A stretch of 64,000 bases of DNA from Sulfurimonas sp. SAG-AH-194-C21 (GCF_029215985.1 NZ_JAEMVC010000006.1:1-64000), one strand, 5' to 3'. Shown: positions 19,732 through 31,294, counted from the first letter of the stretch. Translations and numbers: made by a program. The notes: generated by a model not told the origin, from the letters alone.

Positions 19732-20283
19732 TTACTCCATGCCTCGTTTCATCATCTCTTCACGGTAAATTTTTTCGTGTAAGATGTCAAACTCATCAGT
19801 CCCAGGAATATATCTCTTCTTATACGAACGGATTTTATCCATAACAGCATCTTCTATCTCAGAAGCATCAGCTATAAAACCAGTTATTGCATTATAGATA
19901 ATATTTTTAATACGGTTTTCTGTTACATCAAAATGAATAAGGTCTTCTTCATACAGTTCATCAAGGATTTTATGACTGATGTCTGAAAAGCGCTCTTCAT
20001 AGTTTAAAATTACACCAAATTCAGGTGCAAGCTTTTTCTTAATCATGAAAAAAAGTTGGCGTTCATCCACTAGTTGAAACTCTATCTCTTCTTCATTCTC
20101 ATCACAAATAAGATCAACTTTATCTTCTAAAGCCATCTCTTGTTTTACATTTGCTTCAAGTATTTTAACTGCTTCACCGGCAACAGGCTCTAAACCTTTA
20201 GTCATAGTCACAACGCCACTTTTATTTAAATCGATTGCAATCTTAGTAGATATATGAGGAATAGTTTTTAGTGATAGTTTCAT
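19732..20283 (-). CDS. DUF507 family protein
   Basis: 183 aa acidic protein upstream of carA (conserved Campylobacterota neighbourhood). Confidence 0.6.
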   Translation of the reverse strand: MKLSLKTIPHISTKIAIDLNKSGVVTMTKGLEPVAGEAVKILEANVKQEMALEDKVDLICDENEEEIEFQLVDERQLFFMIKKKLAPEFGVILNYEERFSDISHKILDELYEEDLIHFDVTENRIKNIIYNAITGFIADASEIEDAVMDKIRSYKKRYIPGTDEFDILHEKIYREEMMKRGME

Positions 20284-20357
20284 GAGCGAGTACCCTACTT
20301 ATTTATTAAATTTGAACATTTTACTATAAGTAAGGTAAAAATCTTATTAGAGCGATA

Positions 20358-20867
20358 TTATTTACTAAGAAGTTGTGTCAATTCTGAGGCTTTTTTAGCA
20401 TCCATCTTTGTTAAAATTTTCCCTACCACTTTTGGTTTGAGTGATTGCAAAATCATCATTGCATCTTTTGCATCCATATCGGAGAGAATTCCTGAAGCTG
20501 CTGCGGGTTTCATTTTTGAAAATGTTTGAGCAATTTTACTCATTTTTGTAGATTTGAGCTCTTTAAGTGCTGCTTCATTTTTCTGCATCATCTTTTTTAT
20601 ACTTTTCTCTTTTTCCATTATATCTGCTAATTTAGCATCAACTTCTTCTTCTTGTATAGAGAGTTTTTCTCCCTTTTGTTTGAGCAGTTCTTCTGTGGCA
20701 ATTTTTAATGCACTGAGCGCTTGTTTTTGCTCATCTATGCGTTCTAACTCAACAAGTAGCTCGTTTTTTCTCTCTTTAAAAATTTCTGTACATTCAAAAA
20801 GTCTATCACTTGTTTGTAGTGAAAAAAGTGATGATGTAAATAGTGCGATAAGTAGTAATAGTTTCAA
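20358..20867 (-). CDS. MotE/MgtE-N-like exported coiled-coil protein
   Basis: Signal peptide, coiled coil, then MKPAAASGILSDMDAKDAMMILQSLKPKVVGKILTKMDAKKASELTQLL, typical of MotE-like proteins. Confidence 0.65.
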   Translation of the reverse strand: MKLLLLIALFTSSLFSLQTSDRLFECTEIFKERKNELLVELERIDEQKQALSALKIATEELLKQKGEKLSIQEEEVDAKLADIMEKEKSIKKMMQKNEAALKELKSTKMSKIAQTFSKMKPAAASGILSDMDAKDAMMILQSLKPKVVGKILTKMDAKKASELTQLLSK

Positions 20868-21298
20868 GAAACTTCCTTTGTTGTAGTGCTTTTTTTATAA
20901 GTCATAAGTGCTATTTCATCTAACTCTTTAGCCTCTTCGCGTTTTTGTTTTTTAAGTTCTTCTTTTATCTCTTCTAATTCAAGATAGTTGAATTTTTCAT
21001 ATTCTACCATATCTAATTTTAGTTGTGCTGACGCATTAGAAATTTCAGTTCTTGCAAATTCAGTCCACTCTTGGTTGTGCGCGATTATGGCTCTTTGTGA
21101 GTCTAGAAGTGTTCGGGCAGCTAAAAAGTCAGAGATTTGTCCGGCAGTTGGAGAAGGAATATTTTTAAGTTCTATAAAGGAGAGTTCTAGTGCAACAAGG
21201 GCACTATTTAAGTTCGCATTTGCACTCTGAAGTACTCTCTCACTCTTTTGCATAATGTTTTTTTTAACACTGACAAGTGAAGTATATCGAGTCTTCAT
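20864..21298 (-). CDS. FliJ-like flagellar export protein
   Basis: 144 aa coiled coil overlapping the MotE-like gene; MKTRYTSLVSVKKNIMQKSERVLQ. Confidence 0.55.
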   Translation of the reverse strand: MKTRYTSLVSVKKNIMQKSERVLQSANANLNSALVALELSFIELKNIPSPTAGQISDFLAARTLLDSQRAIIAHNQEWTEFARTEISNASAQLKLDMVEYEKFNYLELEEIKEELKKQKREEAKELDEIALMTYKKSTTTKEVS

Positions 21299-21311
21299 AG
21301 TTTATAAACCT

Positions 21312-22559
21312 TTAGAGTATTATTGTATCATCTCTTTCAGGTGATGTAGAGATGATACCAACTTTAGTTTTACTAATCTCTTCTATTGTTTTAACAAAGT
21401 CTTGCGCATCTTTAGGAAGAGCATCAAAAGTTCTAGCACCTACAGAGTTATTCCAGCCTTTAAAAGTTTTGTAAATTGGTGTAACATCATTTAGGTTTGA
21501 TGGCATGTAGTCAATCTCTTTACCCTCATACTCATAAGCAACACAAAGTTTCACTTCATCAAAACCGTCAAGAACATCAAGTTTCATAAGTGCTAGTTCA
21601 TCACAACCATTTAAACGTGCTGCATGACGAGTAGCTACGGCGTCAAACCAACCACAACGTCTTGCTCGACCTGTTGTAGTACCAAACTCATTCCCTTGTT
21701 CGCCTAAACGCTGACCATCTTTACCAAAGTCTTCAGAAGGAAAAGGTCCATTACCAACGCGAGTACAGTAAGCTTTTACGATACCGATAACTTTACCGAT
21801 ATCTTTAGGGTTAATACCAAGACCAGTACAAGCGCCAGCAGATACAGTTGCAGATGAAGTAACATAAGGATAAGTTCCATGATCAATATCAAGAAGAGTA
21901 CCTTGAGCACCCTCTAAAAGAATCTTTTTGTTATCATCAAGAGCTTTCCAGATAAGTTGTGTTGTATCTGTAATAAAAGGAGCTAGTTTTTCTTTGTAAC
22001 CCTCTAACTCTGCAAGAAGCTCAGCTTCTTTTGGAGTTGCAATATCATAAATATCAAAAATCTGTCTATTTTGCTCAAAATACTCAATAATAGAAGCTGT
22101 AAGTTTTTTAGGATTTAAAAGCTCACCAACACGAAAACCAGTACGGTTAATTTTGTCAGCATAAGCAGGTCCAATTCCCTTACCAGTTGTACCAATAGCC
22201 TTGTCGCCTTTAAGACGCTCTTTAGCTTGATCAATTAGTGCATGGTAGTAAAGATTTAAGTGTGCTTTATCAGAGATAAAAAGACGACCTTCAAGACCTT
22301 CAAACTGAACCATTTCTTTGATGATTGACTCAGGAGAAAGTACTACACCATTTCCAACTACATTTATAGCTTTTGGATTAAGTACTCCCGAAGGAACGAG
22401 GTGAAGAGCAAACTTAACGCCATCAACCCAGATAGTATGTCCAGCATTATGACCACCTTGAGAACGACATACCATATCGTACTCACAAGCTAATCTATCA
22501 ACTATCTTACCTTTACCTTCATCACCCCATTGAATTCCTACTATTAAATCTGCTTTCAT
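21312..22559 (-). CDS. purA: Adenylosuccinate synthetase
   Basis: [39 protein letters not shown] and [19 protein letters not shown]. Confidence 0.98.
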   Translation of the reverse strand: MKADLIVGIQWGDEGKGKIVDRLACEYDMVCRSQGGHNAGHTIWVDGVKFALHLVPSGVLNPKAINVVGNGVVLSPESIIKEMVQFEGLEGRLFISDKAHLNLYYHALIDQAKERLKGDKAIGTTGKGIGPAYADKINRTGFRVGELLNPKKLTASIIEYFEQNRQIFDIYDIATPKEAELLAELEGYKEKLAPFITDTTQLIWKALDDNKKILLEGAQGTLLDIDHGTYPYVTSSATVSAGACTGLGINPKDIGKVIGIVKAYCTRVGNGPFPSEDFGKDGQRLGEQGNEFGTTTGRARRCGWFDAVATRHAARLNGCDELALMKLDVLDGFDEVKLCVAYEYEGKEIDYMPSNLNDVTPIYKTFKGWNNSVGARTFDALPKDAQDFVKTIEEISKTKVGIISTSPERDDTIIL

Positions 22560-23416
22560 TATATTTCCTTACTTATTATTTCTTCGCATAAAGCGTCTGT
22601 GTATATTGCGAAACCTACTGATGTAAGGTCCTCATTTTTATATCTTCCACCACGTGCAAAGACTTCATTGCCTTTTATACATCTAAAAAACACTTCATCG
22701 TAGTAAAGCATTTTTGCATAGTACATTGGGGCTAAAACTGTGTTCTCACACTTCATATCGCTGCAAAGATTTTTCATCTTTTGAAGTTCAACTACAATTT
22801 GCTCAGGAGCAATAGCCATAACTTCATCAATCTGATCTACATACTGTAAGTAAACTAGTTTTGTTAACCACTCTACTTTTAAACTTATAAACTTATCTAT
22901 GTTTATGTGTTTAAAATCTTCTATACTCAAAGTGTCAAATATCTCAACAAGAAGTTCAGGTATTTTAATATTTGAAATTTGTGTGAGTGGTGCTACATCT
23001 AACTTCTCAAAAATTGCAGTTGCTAAATTCACTACACTAGAGAGTTTTTTCTCACCCATAAACTCTACGCCAACCTGATACTGTTCAGTAGTTGGGTATG
23101 TTACAACAGGCTGAATATAAAACCATTTTTTATGCTCTGTATTAGAACCTAATCTCTTCTGGATTATACGCACAACATCTATAGTAGAATCTGCACGAAG
23201 TGAGATAGGATTGTTCTCTGCATCATTTACACGAATGAGTTGGCGTTTATCTGCTATGCTTAAGTGCTGGTGGTATGAAAACATCGGTGTAACTATCTCT
23301 TGGTAACCATTTGCATCAAGTATCTCACTCGCTACATTTTCTATACGGCGTTTTACTTTTGCTGATGCACCAAAGTATAACTTACTCCCGTTAGGAATTT
23401 CATGCTCTAGTATCAT
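22559..23416 (-). CDS. hisZ: ATP phosphoribosyltransferase regulatory subunit-like (HisZ)
   Basis: Class II aaRS-like fold without full HisRS motifs ([26 protein letters not shown]). Confidence 0.75.
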   Translation of the reverse strand: MILEHEIPNGSKLYFGASAKVKRRIENVASEILDANGYQEIVTPMFSYHQHLSIADKRQLIRVNDAENNPISLRADSTIDVVRIIQKRLGSNTEHKKWFYIQPVVTYPTTEQYQVGVEFMGEKKLSSVVNLATAIFEKLDVAPLTQISNIKIPELLVEIFDTLSIEDFKHINIDKFISLKVEWLTKLVYLQYVDQIDEVMAIAPEQIVVELQKMKNLCSDMKCENTVLAPMYYAKMLYYDEVFFRCIKGNEVFARGGRYKNEDLTSVGFAIYTDALCEEIISKEI

Positions 23417-24528
23417 TATTTCCCCATTCCGAAAGTGATTTCGTTAAAGATTTTGTTAGCTGTTCCATCATAAGTACGACGACCAAGTTTAGCTAAACAT
23501 AATTCAACTGCGTTTACAACCCAAGCCATCTCATAGTTAGAAATAAGACCCATTTGGTTGATTCTAAAAATCTTACCCTTAAGGTGGTCTTGTCCACCAG
23601 CAACATTTACTTCAAAGTCAGTTTTTAAAAGATTTCTGATTTCTGCTGCGTTTTCATCATCTACCGTACTCATCGAAGAAGCAGGAGTTGATGGGTAGAT
23701 ATGTAAACCTATCGCTTTTAATGCTGAGCTTACTGCGTTTGCTCGAGTAGCTGTATCTGTATAAAGTTTTTCAATCCCACCATCAGCTTCAATACTCTCT
23801 AAAACTTCTAAAAGTCCTATAGTTAAAGTAGTTGCTGCAGTATAAGCTGTAGTATTTTGACGCTGTTTCTTAATCTCAGATGCAAGATTTAAGTAATAAC
23901 CAATACCAGAACCAATAGTTTCTATAGCTGCATTTGATAAACCTAAAATAGCTAAACCAGGTGGTAACATAAGTGCTTTTTGACTTCCCGCGATGAGGCA
24001 GTCAATGTTTGTCACATCAATTGACTCAACACCAACAGCAGTAATACCATCAGCGATAATCATAATTTTAGGATTTATTGCCTTAACAGCCTTTGCAATC
24101 TCTTCAACAGGATGACGAAGACCACCTGCTGATTCACTTATTTGAACGGCAATAGCATCGATGTCTGCGTTTGCTTTGACTGCTTTTACAATCGCTTCAA
24201 CACTTACGGGTGTATTCCACTCATTTTTAATCTCTTCATTGTTAAGTCCATGAGCGATAGCAATTTTACCAAAACGCTCACCAAACTTTCCAGAATTAAC
24301 AGAGAGTAGAGTATTTTTACAGAGGTTAATTACTGCAGCTTCCATAGCACCAGTACCAGACGATGCAATCATAACTACTTCATCAGTTTTAAAAAGATTA
24401 AAAAGATGTTTACGAGTTTTCTCAAAAATTGCTTCAAATTCTGGTGTACGGTGGTGCATTGTCTCAGCAGACATAGCATTACGAACATTTTGTGGAACTG
24501 GAGTTGGACCGGGTGTAAAAAGTAACAT
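23416..24528 (-). CDS. Class V pyridoxal-phosphate aminotransferase (serine/alanine-glyoxylate type)
   Basis: LFTPGPTPVPQNVRNAMSAETMHHRTPEF, SSGTGAMEAAV and IAGSQKALMLPPGLA. Confidence 0.88.
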   Translation of the reverse strand: MLLFTPGPTPVPQNVRNAMSAETMHHRTPEFEAIFEKTRKHLFNLFKTDEVVMIASSGTGAMEAAVINLCKNTLLSVNSGKFGERFGKIAIAHGLNNEEIKNEWNTPVSVEAIVKAVKANADIDAIAVQISESAGGLRHPVEEIAKAVKAINPKIMIIADGITAVGVESIDVTNIDCLIAGSQKALMLPPGLAILGLSNAAIETIGSGIGYYLNLASEIKKQRQNTTAYTAATTLTIGLLEVLESIEADGGIEKLYTDTATRANAVSSALKAIGLHIYPSTPASSMSTVDDENAAEIRNLLKTDFEVNVAGGQDHLKGKIFRINQMGLISNYEMAWVVNAVELCLAKLGRRTYDGTANKIFNEITFGMGK

Positions 24529-24596
24529 ATAATTTCCTACGAGATTTTAGTGTTTAATAAAAACCTCGTATTATATCGAAATAACTTTAAAAAGAA

Positions 24597-24989
24597 TTAT
24601 TTTTTCATTCGCATTGTAATACTGTCAAGTGTTTTAAAAATAGCATCTTCTTGAAAAGGTTTTACCATATAACCGTTGGCACCTTTTTTTATCATCTTTA
24701 AAACAGACTCTTTTGAGCCTTCTGTCGTTGCCATAATGATACGGGTTTTATTCCATACTTTATTTGCACGGACAGCTCCTACAACTTCTTCACCAGTCAT
24801 ATTGGGCATATTCCAATCTAAAAGCATAATATCAATTTTTTGTTTACCCATAATGTCCATAGCAACTAAACCATCTTCTGCTGTAAAAATATTTAATTCT
24901 TTCCACTCAGGTTTTTTAAAAAACCGAGTTATAGTATTAGTTAAAACACGTCTTACAATTTTACTATCATCAACTATCAATATATTCAT
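24597..24989 (-). CDS. CheY-like response regulator
   Basis: Receiver domain only: ILIVDDSKIVRRVL, IMLLDWNMPNMTGEEVV and GYMVKPF. Confidence 0.93.
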   Translation of the reverse strand: MNILIVDDSKIVRRVLTNTITRFFKKPEWKELNIFTAEDGLVAMDIMGKQKIDIMLLDWNMPNMTGEEVVGAVRANKVWNKTRIIMATTEGSKESVLKMIKKGANGYMVKPFQEDAIFKTLDSITMRMKK

Positions 24990-25076
24990 ATTATTCTCCT
25001 GACACTTTATGCTAAAATGTTATTTAATTTAAGTTTATCATATTAGAATAAATTTTATCTTTAAAAAAGGAAATAG

Positions 25077-25847
25077 ATGGATATTTTTAATACTATAATT
25101 CTAGGTGTAATCGAAGGTTTTACAGAGTTCTTACCGATCTCTTCAACCGGCCACCTCATAGTTGCAAGTGAGTTTTTAGGATTAGAGCAGACAAATGTTA
25201 CAAAAGCTTTTGAGGTTATCATTCAGTTTGCTGCAATTTTAGCTGTCTATTTTAACTACCAAGATAAATTTACCATCAAGAAGATAGACCTATGGAGTAA
25301 AGTATTTCTTGCTTTTCTTCCTATTGGGGCCGTTGGTTTTATCTTCTCACATCAAATCAAAGAACTTTTTAGTATTAACATAGTTGCTGTAATGTTTATA
25401 GTCGGTGGTGTCATCTTTTTAGTCGTAGAGAAGTTTTTTATTCCTAAAGAGAGCGAGCAGATAGACGATGTTGAAGCAGTTACTTACAAGCAGGCTTTAT
25501 TTATCGGTTTTGCACAAATTTTTGCTCTTATTCCCGGAACTTCTCGTGCGGGTTCGACTATCATAGGGGCTCTACTTGTTAAGCTCAGTCGTAAAGCAAG
25601 TGCTGAGTTTAGTTTTTTGCTGGCGTTTCCTGTAATGAGTGCAGTTACAGCATATGATTTACTTAAACACTATAAAGAGTTCGATACACAACACCTACTC
25701 TCTTTAGGTATAGGTTTTATTGTTTCATTTATAGTTGCGTTTATCACCATAAAACTCTTTTTAAAGTTTTTAGAGAAGTTTACTTTTGTAGTGTTTGGAA
25801 TATATAGAATAATTTTTGGAATCGCACTTTTAATTATATTTAACTAG
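25077..25847 (+). CDS. uppP: Undecaprenyl-diphosphatase
   Basis: [19 protein letters not shown] and [16 protein letters not shown]. Confidence 0.96.
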   Translation: MDIFNTIILGVIEGFTEFLPISSTGHLIVASEFLGLEQTNVTKAFEVIIQFAAILAVYFNYQDKFTIKKIDLWSKVFLAFLPIGAVGFIFSHQIKELFSINIVAVMFIVGGVIFLVVEKFFIPKESEQIDDVEAVTYKQALFIGFAQIFALIPGTSRAGSTIIGALLVKLSRKASAEFSFLLAFPVMSAVTAYDLLKHYKEFDTQHLLSLGIGFIVSFIVAFITIKLFLKFLEKFTFVVFGIYRIIFGIALLIIFN

Positions 25848-25899
25848 TGGAATATATTTTGCTTATATTTTCATAACATCTAATGTTAAAGGAGATATC

Positions 25900-25992
25900 A
25901 TGCAGAAGTTTAGCAGATATAACGCCCACTTACATATGTTTTTACTAGATTTAGAAATTAAATTTTGTAAATTAAGCGTTAAATTTTTATAA
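25900..25992 (+). CDS. Possible 30-aa small ORF
   Basis: MQKFSRYNAHLHMFLLDLEIKFCKLSVKFL* with AAAGGAGATATC-ATG; overlaps rdgB 3' end by a few bases. Confidence 0.3.
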   Translation: MQKFSRYNAHLHMFLLDLEIKFCKLSVKFL

Positions 25993-26574
25993 TGTTTTAA
26001 GTACTTTTTTCGCGAGAGAAAGGGCCTTAGAACGATGTGAAAGTTTTCTTTTTGTCTCATCATCTAACTCACCTAAAGTTTTATCAAATCCTAGTGGTAT
26101 AAACATAGGGTCATATCCAAATCCGCCCTCACCTTGTGCCTGTGTTAAAGCTGTTCCATACATCCATCCATGAACAGTTCTCTCAATATCTTTGGTTACT
26201 ATTGCCATAGCTGCTGTATAGAATGCGGGGGAGCTATCTACACCAGTTTTTTTAATGTTTTTCATAAGAGTATTTAAGTTGTCTTTATCAGTAGCATCTT
26301 CGCCACCATAACGGGCACTATAAATTCCAGGTGCACCATTAAGTGCTTCTACACTGATACCACTGTCATCTGCTAGAACTATCACACTATCATCTCCAAG
26401 TGCATTAAAGACTGCATATGCCTTAAGTAGAGCATTGTCTTTAAAAGTATGCGCATCTTCAATAATCTCAAACTCATCAATGAGTTCAGTATAAGGAATG
26501 ACTTCAAAATCCTCACACATTGCTTTTATCTCTCGTACTTTACCCTTGTTAGATGTAGCTAAAACTAATTTCAA
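25987..26574 (-). CDS. rdgB: XTP/dITP diphosphatase (RdgB/HAM1)
   Basis: MKLVLATSNKGKVREIKAM, VLADDSGISVEALNGAPGIYSARYGG and GEGGFGYDPMF. Confidence 0.95.
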   Translation of the reverse strand: MKLVLATSNKGKVREIKAMCEDFEVIPYTELIDEFEIIEDAHTFKDNALLKAYAVFNALGDDSVIVLADDSGISVEALNGAPGIYSARYGGEDATDKDNLNTLMKNIKKTGVDSSPAFYTAAMAIVTKDIERTVHGWMYGTALTQAQGEGGFGYDPMFIPLGFDKTLGELDDETKRKLSHRSKALSLAKKVLKTL

Positions 26575-26601
26575 ACTATTTCCTTCTCTTAAAAAACTAT
26601 T

Positions 26602-28164
26602 TTATTTCTCAAAATTAAATGCCTCATCTGACATATTATCTGCATATTCTTCAAGTAATTCCAAAATTGTATCTAATCTAGCTAAAAATGCATCCACAAC
26701 CTTAGGGTCAAACTGATGTCCACTCTCTTCTTTGATAAGATTAAGCACTTTTTCCATCGGCCAAGCATCTTTATACACTCGTTTTGAACTTAAAGCATCA
26801 AAAACATCACATAGAGCAGTGATTTGTGCATATACATGGATTTCACTCCCCTTTAAACCTTGAGGATACCCTTTACCATCATAGCGTTCATGGTGTTCAT
26901 GTGCTACTACCGCTGCTACTTTCATTAAACGTTTGTCAGAATTATGTAATAAATCATAGCCTTTTTGTGCATGACTCTTCATAAGTTCAAACTCATCATC
27001 AGTCAGTTTACCTGGTTTTTTCAGTACTCTATCTGGTATAGCAATTTTACCAATATCATGCATAGGAGCAGAACAAAAAACCTCTTCAACTTCACTACTT
27101 GAGAGTCCCAACTCTTCTGCTATCTCTTTTGCAAAGTAGGCTACACGTTTAACATGCATGCCTGTCTCACGAGAACGCTGTTCCGCCATCTCACTCAACA
27201 TAAAGATAGTCTCTTTTTGACTCTCTTTTATCTCATAACTCAGTAAAAGGTTATCGTATGTCATTACAATATTTTTTACAAAAATATTTAAAAGACTCTC
27301 CTCAATAGCAAGAGAAGATATATCCCCATCAAAAAGCATCAACATACTAGTTTTTTCACCATTATCGTTATACATCACAAAACATTTGTCATTTTTCACA
27401 TTGCTTTTACTCTGTACAGCTTTTGCAATTGTCTCTTTATATGTTAGCTCTAAAAGATTGTGACATTCATCCTTATGACTAAAAACACCCATACCAGTTT
27501 CAAAACTAAGAGTATCATCATTATAAAATGCCATATAAACAGAAAGTTCATCATTCATGGAAGATGGGTCATGTATTAAGGAGACTACTTGTTCCAAAAG
27601 ACCAGCAAAAAATGTATCTATTGAATGGAAATGAATTATCGAGGCAGTTGAAGCAAGAACTTTTTCTAAACCTAATTTATTTTTTTCAATTTTTACCAAT
27701 CCTGAGTATGAACGTAATGCTGTAATCATACTAGAGAAAAGCTTTTCAGAGGTGAGTTCTGATTTGTTTTTATAGTCATTAATATCATAATCAACGATTA
27801 CTCTCTCTTCTGGTGCCTGACCCGGCTGACCTGTTCTTAAAATTATACGTACAATATCATTGTGAAGCTTCTCTCGTATAACCTTTACTAAGTCTAACCC
27901 AGCACTATCTGTTTCCATGACTACATCTAAAAGTATCACAGCGATATCTGGAACCTCTACTAACTTTTCCTCTGCTTCTTTTGCACTGTATGCATGGTAG
28001 AGTTCAAGTTTTCTTCCTTGAAACTCAATACGGCGAAGTACTAGTTTTGTTACATCATGAATTGAAGGTTCATCATCTACTATTAGTACTTTATACCTTG
28101 ATAAAGTTTCTAACTCTTCTTCTTCTACCTCTTTAAATTGTAAAAATCCATCATCATTAAACAT
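26602..28164 (-). CDS. Response regulator with HD-GYP domain (predicted c-di-GMP phosphodiesterase)
   Basis: Receiver VLIVDDEPSIHDV...ILLDVVMETDSAGLDLV; HD-GYP MHDIGKIAIPDRVLKKPG and HHERYDGKGYPQGLKG. Confidence 0.92.
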   Translation of the reverse strand: MFNDDGFLQFKEVEEEELETLSRYKVLIVDDEPSIHDVTKLVLRRIEFQGRKLELYHAYSAKEAEEKLVEVPDIAVILLDVVMETDSAGLDLVKVIREKLHNDIVRIILRTGQPGQAPEERVIVDYDINDYKNKSELTSEKLFSSMITALRSYSGLVKIEKNKLGLEKVLASTASIIHFHSIDTFFAGLLEQVVSLIHDPSSMNDELSVYMAFYNDDTLSFETGMGVFSHKDECHNLLELTYKETIAKAVQSKSNVKNDKCFVMYNDNGEKTSMLMLFDGDISSLAIEESLLNIFVKNIVMTYDNLLLSYEIKESQKETIFMLSEMAEQRSRETGMHVKRVAYFAKEIAEELGLSSSEVEEVFCSAPMHDIGKIAIPDRVLKKPGKLTDDEFELMKSHAQKGYDLLHNSDKRLMKVAAVVAHEHHERYDGKGYPQGLKGSEIHVYAQITALCDVFDALSSKRVYKDAWPMEKVLNLIKEESGHQFDPKVVDAFLARLDTILELLEEYADNMSDEAFNFEK

Positions 28165-28165
28165 T

Positions 28166-29176
28166 TTATACTCCTTTTATTGGCATATACATATTCACTT
28201 CTATACCTCTATTTTTTTCTGATTCTAATTCTATTTTTCCACCAAAAGAGCGGGTGACAATATTATAAATGATATGTGTCCCTAAACCACTTCCACCTTT
28301 ATCTCTTTTAGTTGTGAAAAAAGGTTCAAAAAACTTCTCTTGTTCCTCTTTGCTGAGTCCAACACCATCATCTTTATACAAGATATGTAAAGTATTATTT
28401 TCATACTCAACTTTTATGAAAATATTTCCTTTTTGAATATCTGTAAATGCATGGAGTAAAGAATTATCGATTAAGTTTGTGATTACCTGAGCAATTTCAC
28501 CTGCTTTGATCTCTAAAATCAAGTTCTCATTACACTCCACTACTACCTGATGCTGTGTTTTTTTAATTTTATTGTTTAAAGAAAGAATCACCGAGTTAAT
28601 ATACTCTCTGATATTTATCTCTCGTAGTTCACCTGATGTTTGATCTACAGAAATAGATTTAAAAGAATTAATCAAAGAAGCTGCTCGATCTAAGTTTTGT
28701 AGAATAATTTCAGTGGAACTCACTGCTGTATTTATAAACTCGTCAAAATCACTCTGTTTTACTTTTTGTGCCTCATAAAGTTTTACAAACTCCTTAGAAG
28801 CGTGCTTAAGAAGCGAAGCTGCTGTCACTGAAACACCTATGGGTGTGTTAATTTCATGTGCGACACCTGCAACTAAACCACCTAATGATGCCATCTTTTC
28901 CTTTTGAATTAATTGTATTTGAGTTTTTTTAAGAGTATCAATATTATATTCCAAGCTCACTTTTAATTTCTTTTCACTTTCTACAAAGTAGAAACAAAGA
29001 CTAAATATAATTAGGATAACAACTATACTATTGAGGGCAAAGAAATAGGATAAAGGTATAGATGCCTGATAGTATAGGTACAGAGTGACACTACCCCAAA
29101 GAGTAGCCCCTAGACTCATCAAAGCTCCTATAGAAATAAAAAATAGGTTCTGTTTTTGTTGCTTATTTGTTTTCAT
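28166..29176 (-). CDS. Sensor histidine kinase
   Basis: Two TMs; MASLGGLVAGVAHEINTPIGVSV H-box; DDGVGLSKEEQEKFFEPFFTTKRDKGGSGLGTHI ATPase. Confidence 0.93.
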   Translation of the reverse strand: MKTNKQQKQNLFFISIGALMSLGATLWGSVTLYLYYQASIPLSYFFALNSIVVILIIFSLCFYFVESEKKLKVSLEYNIDTLKKTQIQLIQKEKMASLGGLVAGVAHEINTPIGVSVTAASLLKHASKEFVKLYEAQKVKQSDFDEFINTAVSSTEIILQNLDRAASLINSFKSISVDQTSGELREINIREYINSVILSLNNKIKKTQHQVVVECNENLILEIKAGEIAQVITNLIDNSLLHAFTDIQKGNIFIKVEYENNTLHILYKDDGVGLSKEEQEKFFEPFFTTKRDKGGSGLGTHIIYNIVTRSFGGKIELESEKNRGIEVNMYMPIKGV

Positions 29177-29333
29177 TTTAAAAATCCATATTCACCAAAT
29201 TGATTATATTATATTCCTAATTAAATCAATCTAATCTTAATATAGATTGATAACCTATAATATTATTTGTAAAAAAGCTTCTATAAACGATATTTTAAAT
29301 ATACTTCCCTAACTATACTATAAAGGGCTACAT

Positions 29334-30659
29334 ATGTTTAAAAAAGTGTTACCACTCTCATCTATTATCTTCTTAAGGTTTTTAGGACTATTTTTAGTTT
29401 TACCTGTTCTCTCTGTTTATGCACTCGACCTTGAAGGTGCTACACCTTTTCTCGTTGGTATCATCGTTGGTGGTTATGCACTAACTCAGGCTATTTTTCA
29501 ACTTCCATTTGGAATGTTAAGTGATAAAATAGGTCGTAAACCTACTATCCTTTTTGGTCTTATCATCTTCATCGTAGGTTCTCTTATCTGTGCTTATTCT
29601 GATGATATCTACATGCTAATGGTTGGTCGTTTCCTTCAAGGTGCTGGAGCAATTGGTTCAGTTGCAACTGCTATGGTCTCTGATCTTGTTGAAGAAGAGA
29701 AACGCGGTAAAGCAATGGCTATCATGGGTGGATTTATCGCTATGAGTTTTGCTCTTGCTATGGGTCTTGGTCCTGTTATCGCTTCAAGTTACGGTATCAG
29801 TTCTATATTTTTTATTACTACAGTACTTGCGACTGTATCTATTGTTATTCTTTTTACTAAGGTTCCAACTCCTCCAAAAATCAGACATGTTTATCATGAT
29901 GATTCAAAAACTTTAGATATCTTAAAAGATAACAACTTATTAAATATGATTATCATAAATACACTACAAAAAGGTCTTATGACTATGGCGTTTGTACTTA
30001 TTCCAATCATTTTAACAAAAGAGCAGTATGGTTTTAACTGGGAAAAGTCAGAGTTATGGATGGCATATCTTCCCGCTATGATTGCCGGTCTTGTTGCTAT
30101 GGGTCCTGCTGCTGTATTTGGTGAGAAGAAAAATATCCCTAAACAGATATTTTTAATATCTATAGTTCTTTTCCTAGCATCATTTATAATCATGGGTTTC
30201 ACAAATGACAGTACAGTTTTTGTTGTTGGTGTTGTTCTTTTCTTTGTTGGATTTAACATGATGGAGCCACTAGTTCAGTCTATGATAAGTAAGTTTGCAA
30301 AAGTACACCAAAAAGGTGCCGCTCTTGGTATCTCAAACTCATCAGCATATTTCGCAACTTTCTTAGGTGGAACATTTGCAGGTATCTACCTCGACTTTAG
30401 TGACAGAGAAACATTAACTGCTAGTGTTGCAGGTATCATCGTTTTATGGTTAATCTGGACTGCGTTAAAGCTTCAAAATCCAACAAGACACTCTCACCTA
30501 TACATAAGTGAAGATGATGTTGATTTTGACAAGTTAGGTGCCTTAGAAAATGAGCATATCGCAGAATGGTATATCAATGAGACAGAAAACCTTGTTGTTA
30601 TCAAGTATGTAAAAGATGCAATCGAAGAAGATGATTTAAAAGCCAAAGTAATTAAATAG
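29334..30659 (+). CDS. MFS transporter
   Basis: About twelve TMs with FGMLSDKIGRKPTILFGL and GRFLQGAGAIGSV. Confidence 0.92.
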   Translation: MFKKVLPLSSIIFLRFLGLFLVLPVLSVYALDLEGATPFLVGIIVGGYALTQAIFQLPFGMLSDKIGRKPTILFGLIIFIVGSLICAYSDDIYMLMVGRFLQGAGAIGSVATAMVSDLVEEEKRGKAMAIMGGFIAMSFALAMGLGPVIASSYGISSIFFITTVLATVSIVILFTKVPTPPKIRHVYHDDSKTLDILKDNNLLNMIIINTLQKGLMTMAFVLIPIILTKEQYGFNWEKSELWMAYLPAMIAGLVAMGPAAVFGEKKNIPKQIFLISIVLFLASFIIMGFTNDSTVFVVGVVLFFVGFNMMEPLVQSMISKFAKVHQKGAALGISNSSAYFATFLGGTFAGIYLDFSDRETLTASVAGIIVLWLIWTALKLQNPTRHSHLYISEDDVDFDKLGALENEHIAEWYINETENLVVIKYVKDAIEEDDLKAKVIK

Positions 30660-30671
30660 ATATTTAGTTAC

Positions 30672-31202
30672 ATGTTTAAAAAAAATCTGCTTGTCATTGC
30701 TTTTCTTCTCCTGTCAAATACACTTTATGCAAATGATAAAGCAGTAGGCTTAGCAGGAGACATTCTCGCGGCCCTTATTCCCATTGGAAGCTATGCTGGC
30801 ACATTTTATATGGATGATAGTAAAGGAAGAATCGCATTTTACAAATCTATTGGGACTACTGTAGCTGTAACATATGCACTTAAGCTCAGCATCAATGCAC
30901 CCAGACCAGACAAAAGTAATAACAATTCTTTTCCTTCTGGTCATACTTCACTCACATTTTCAAGTGCTGTTTTTTTACATAAACGCTACGGATTCAAATC
31001 TGCCTTACCTGCTTATATTGGAGCAGCTTTTGTAGGGTATAGTCGTGTTTATGCGAAAAAACACTATACAAGAGATGTAATTGCTGGTGCAGCTATTGGT
31101 GCATTAAGTTCATGGTTTTTCACAGATAAACTTAAAAAAATTAAGCTCAATGCTGTTGTAGTCAATAACTATACAACTTTACTAGTAACTTATAAATTTT
31201 AA
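30672..31202 (+). CDS. PAP2-family phosphatase
   Basis: PRPDKSNNNSFPSGHTSLTFS and SRVYAKKHYTRDVIAGAAIG. Confidence 0.88.
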   Translation: MFKKNLLVIAFLLLSNTLYANDKAVGLAGDILAALIPIGSYAGTFYMDDSKGRIAFYKSIGTTVAVTYALKLSINAPRPDKSNNNSFPSGHTSLTFSSAVFLHKRYGFKSALPAYIGAAFVGYSRVYAKKHYTRDVIAGAAIGALSSWFFTDKLKKIKLNAVVVNNYTTLLVTYKF

Positions 31203-31294
31203 TTTACTTTAGAAAAAAAATGATATAATGTTGAAAATAATTTTTAGACTCTTTTTTATGGATTAGATTCTAAAATAAAAACAGGACTGATAAA

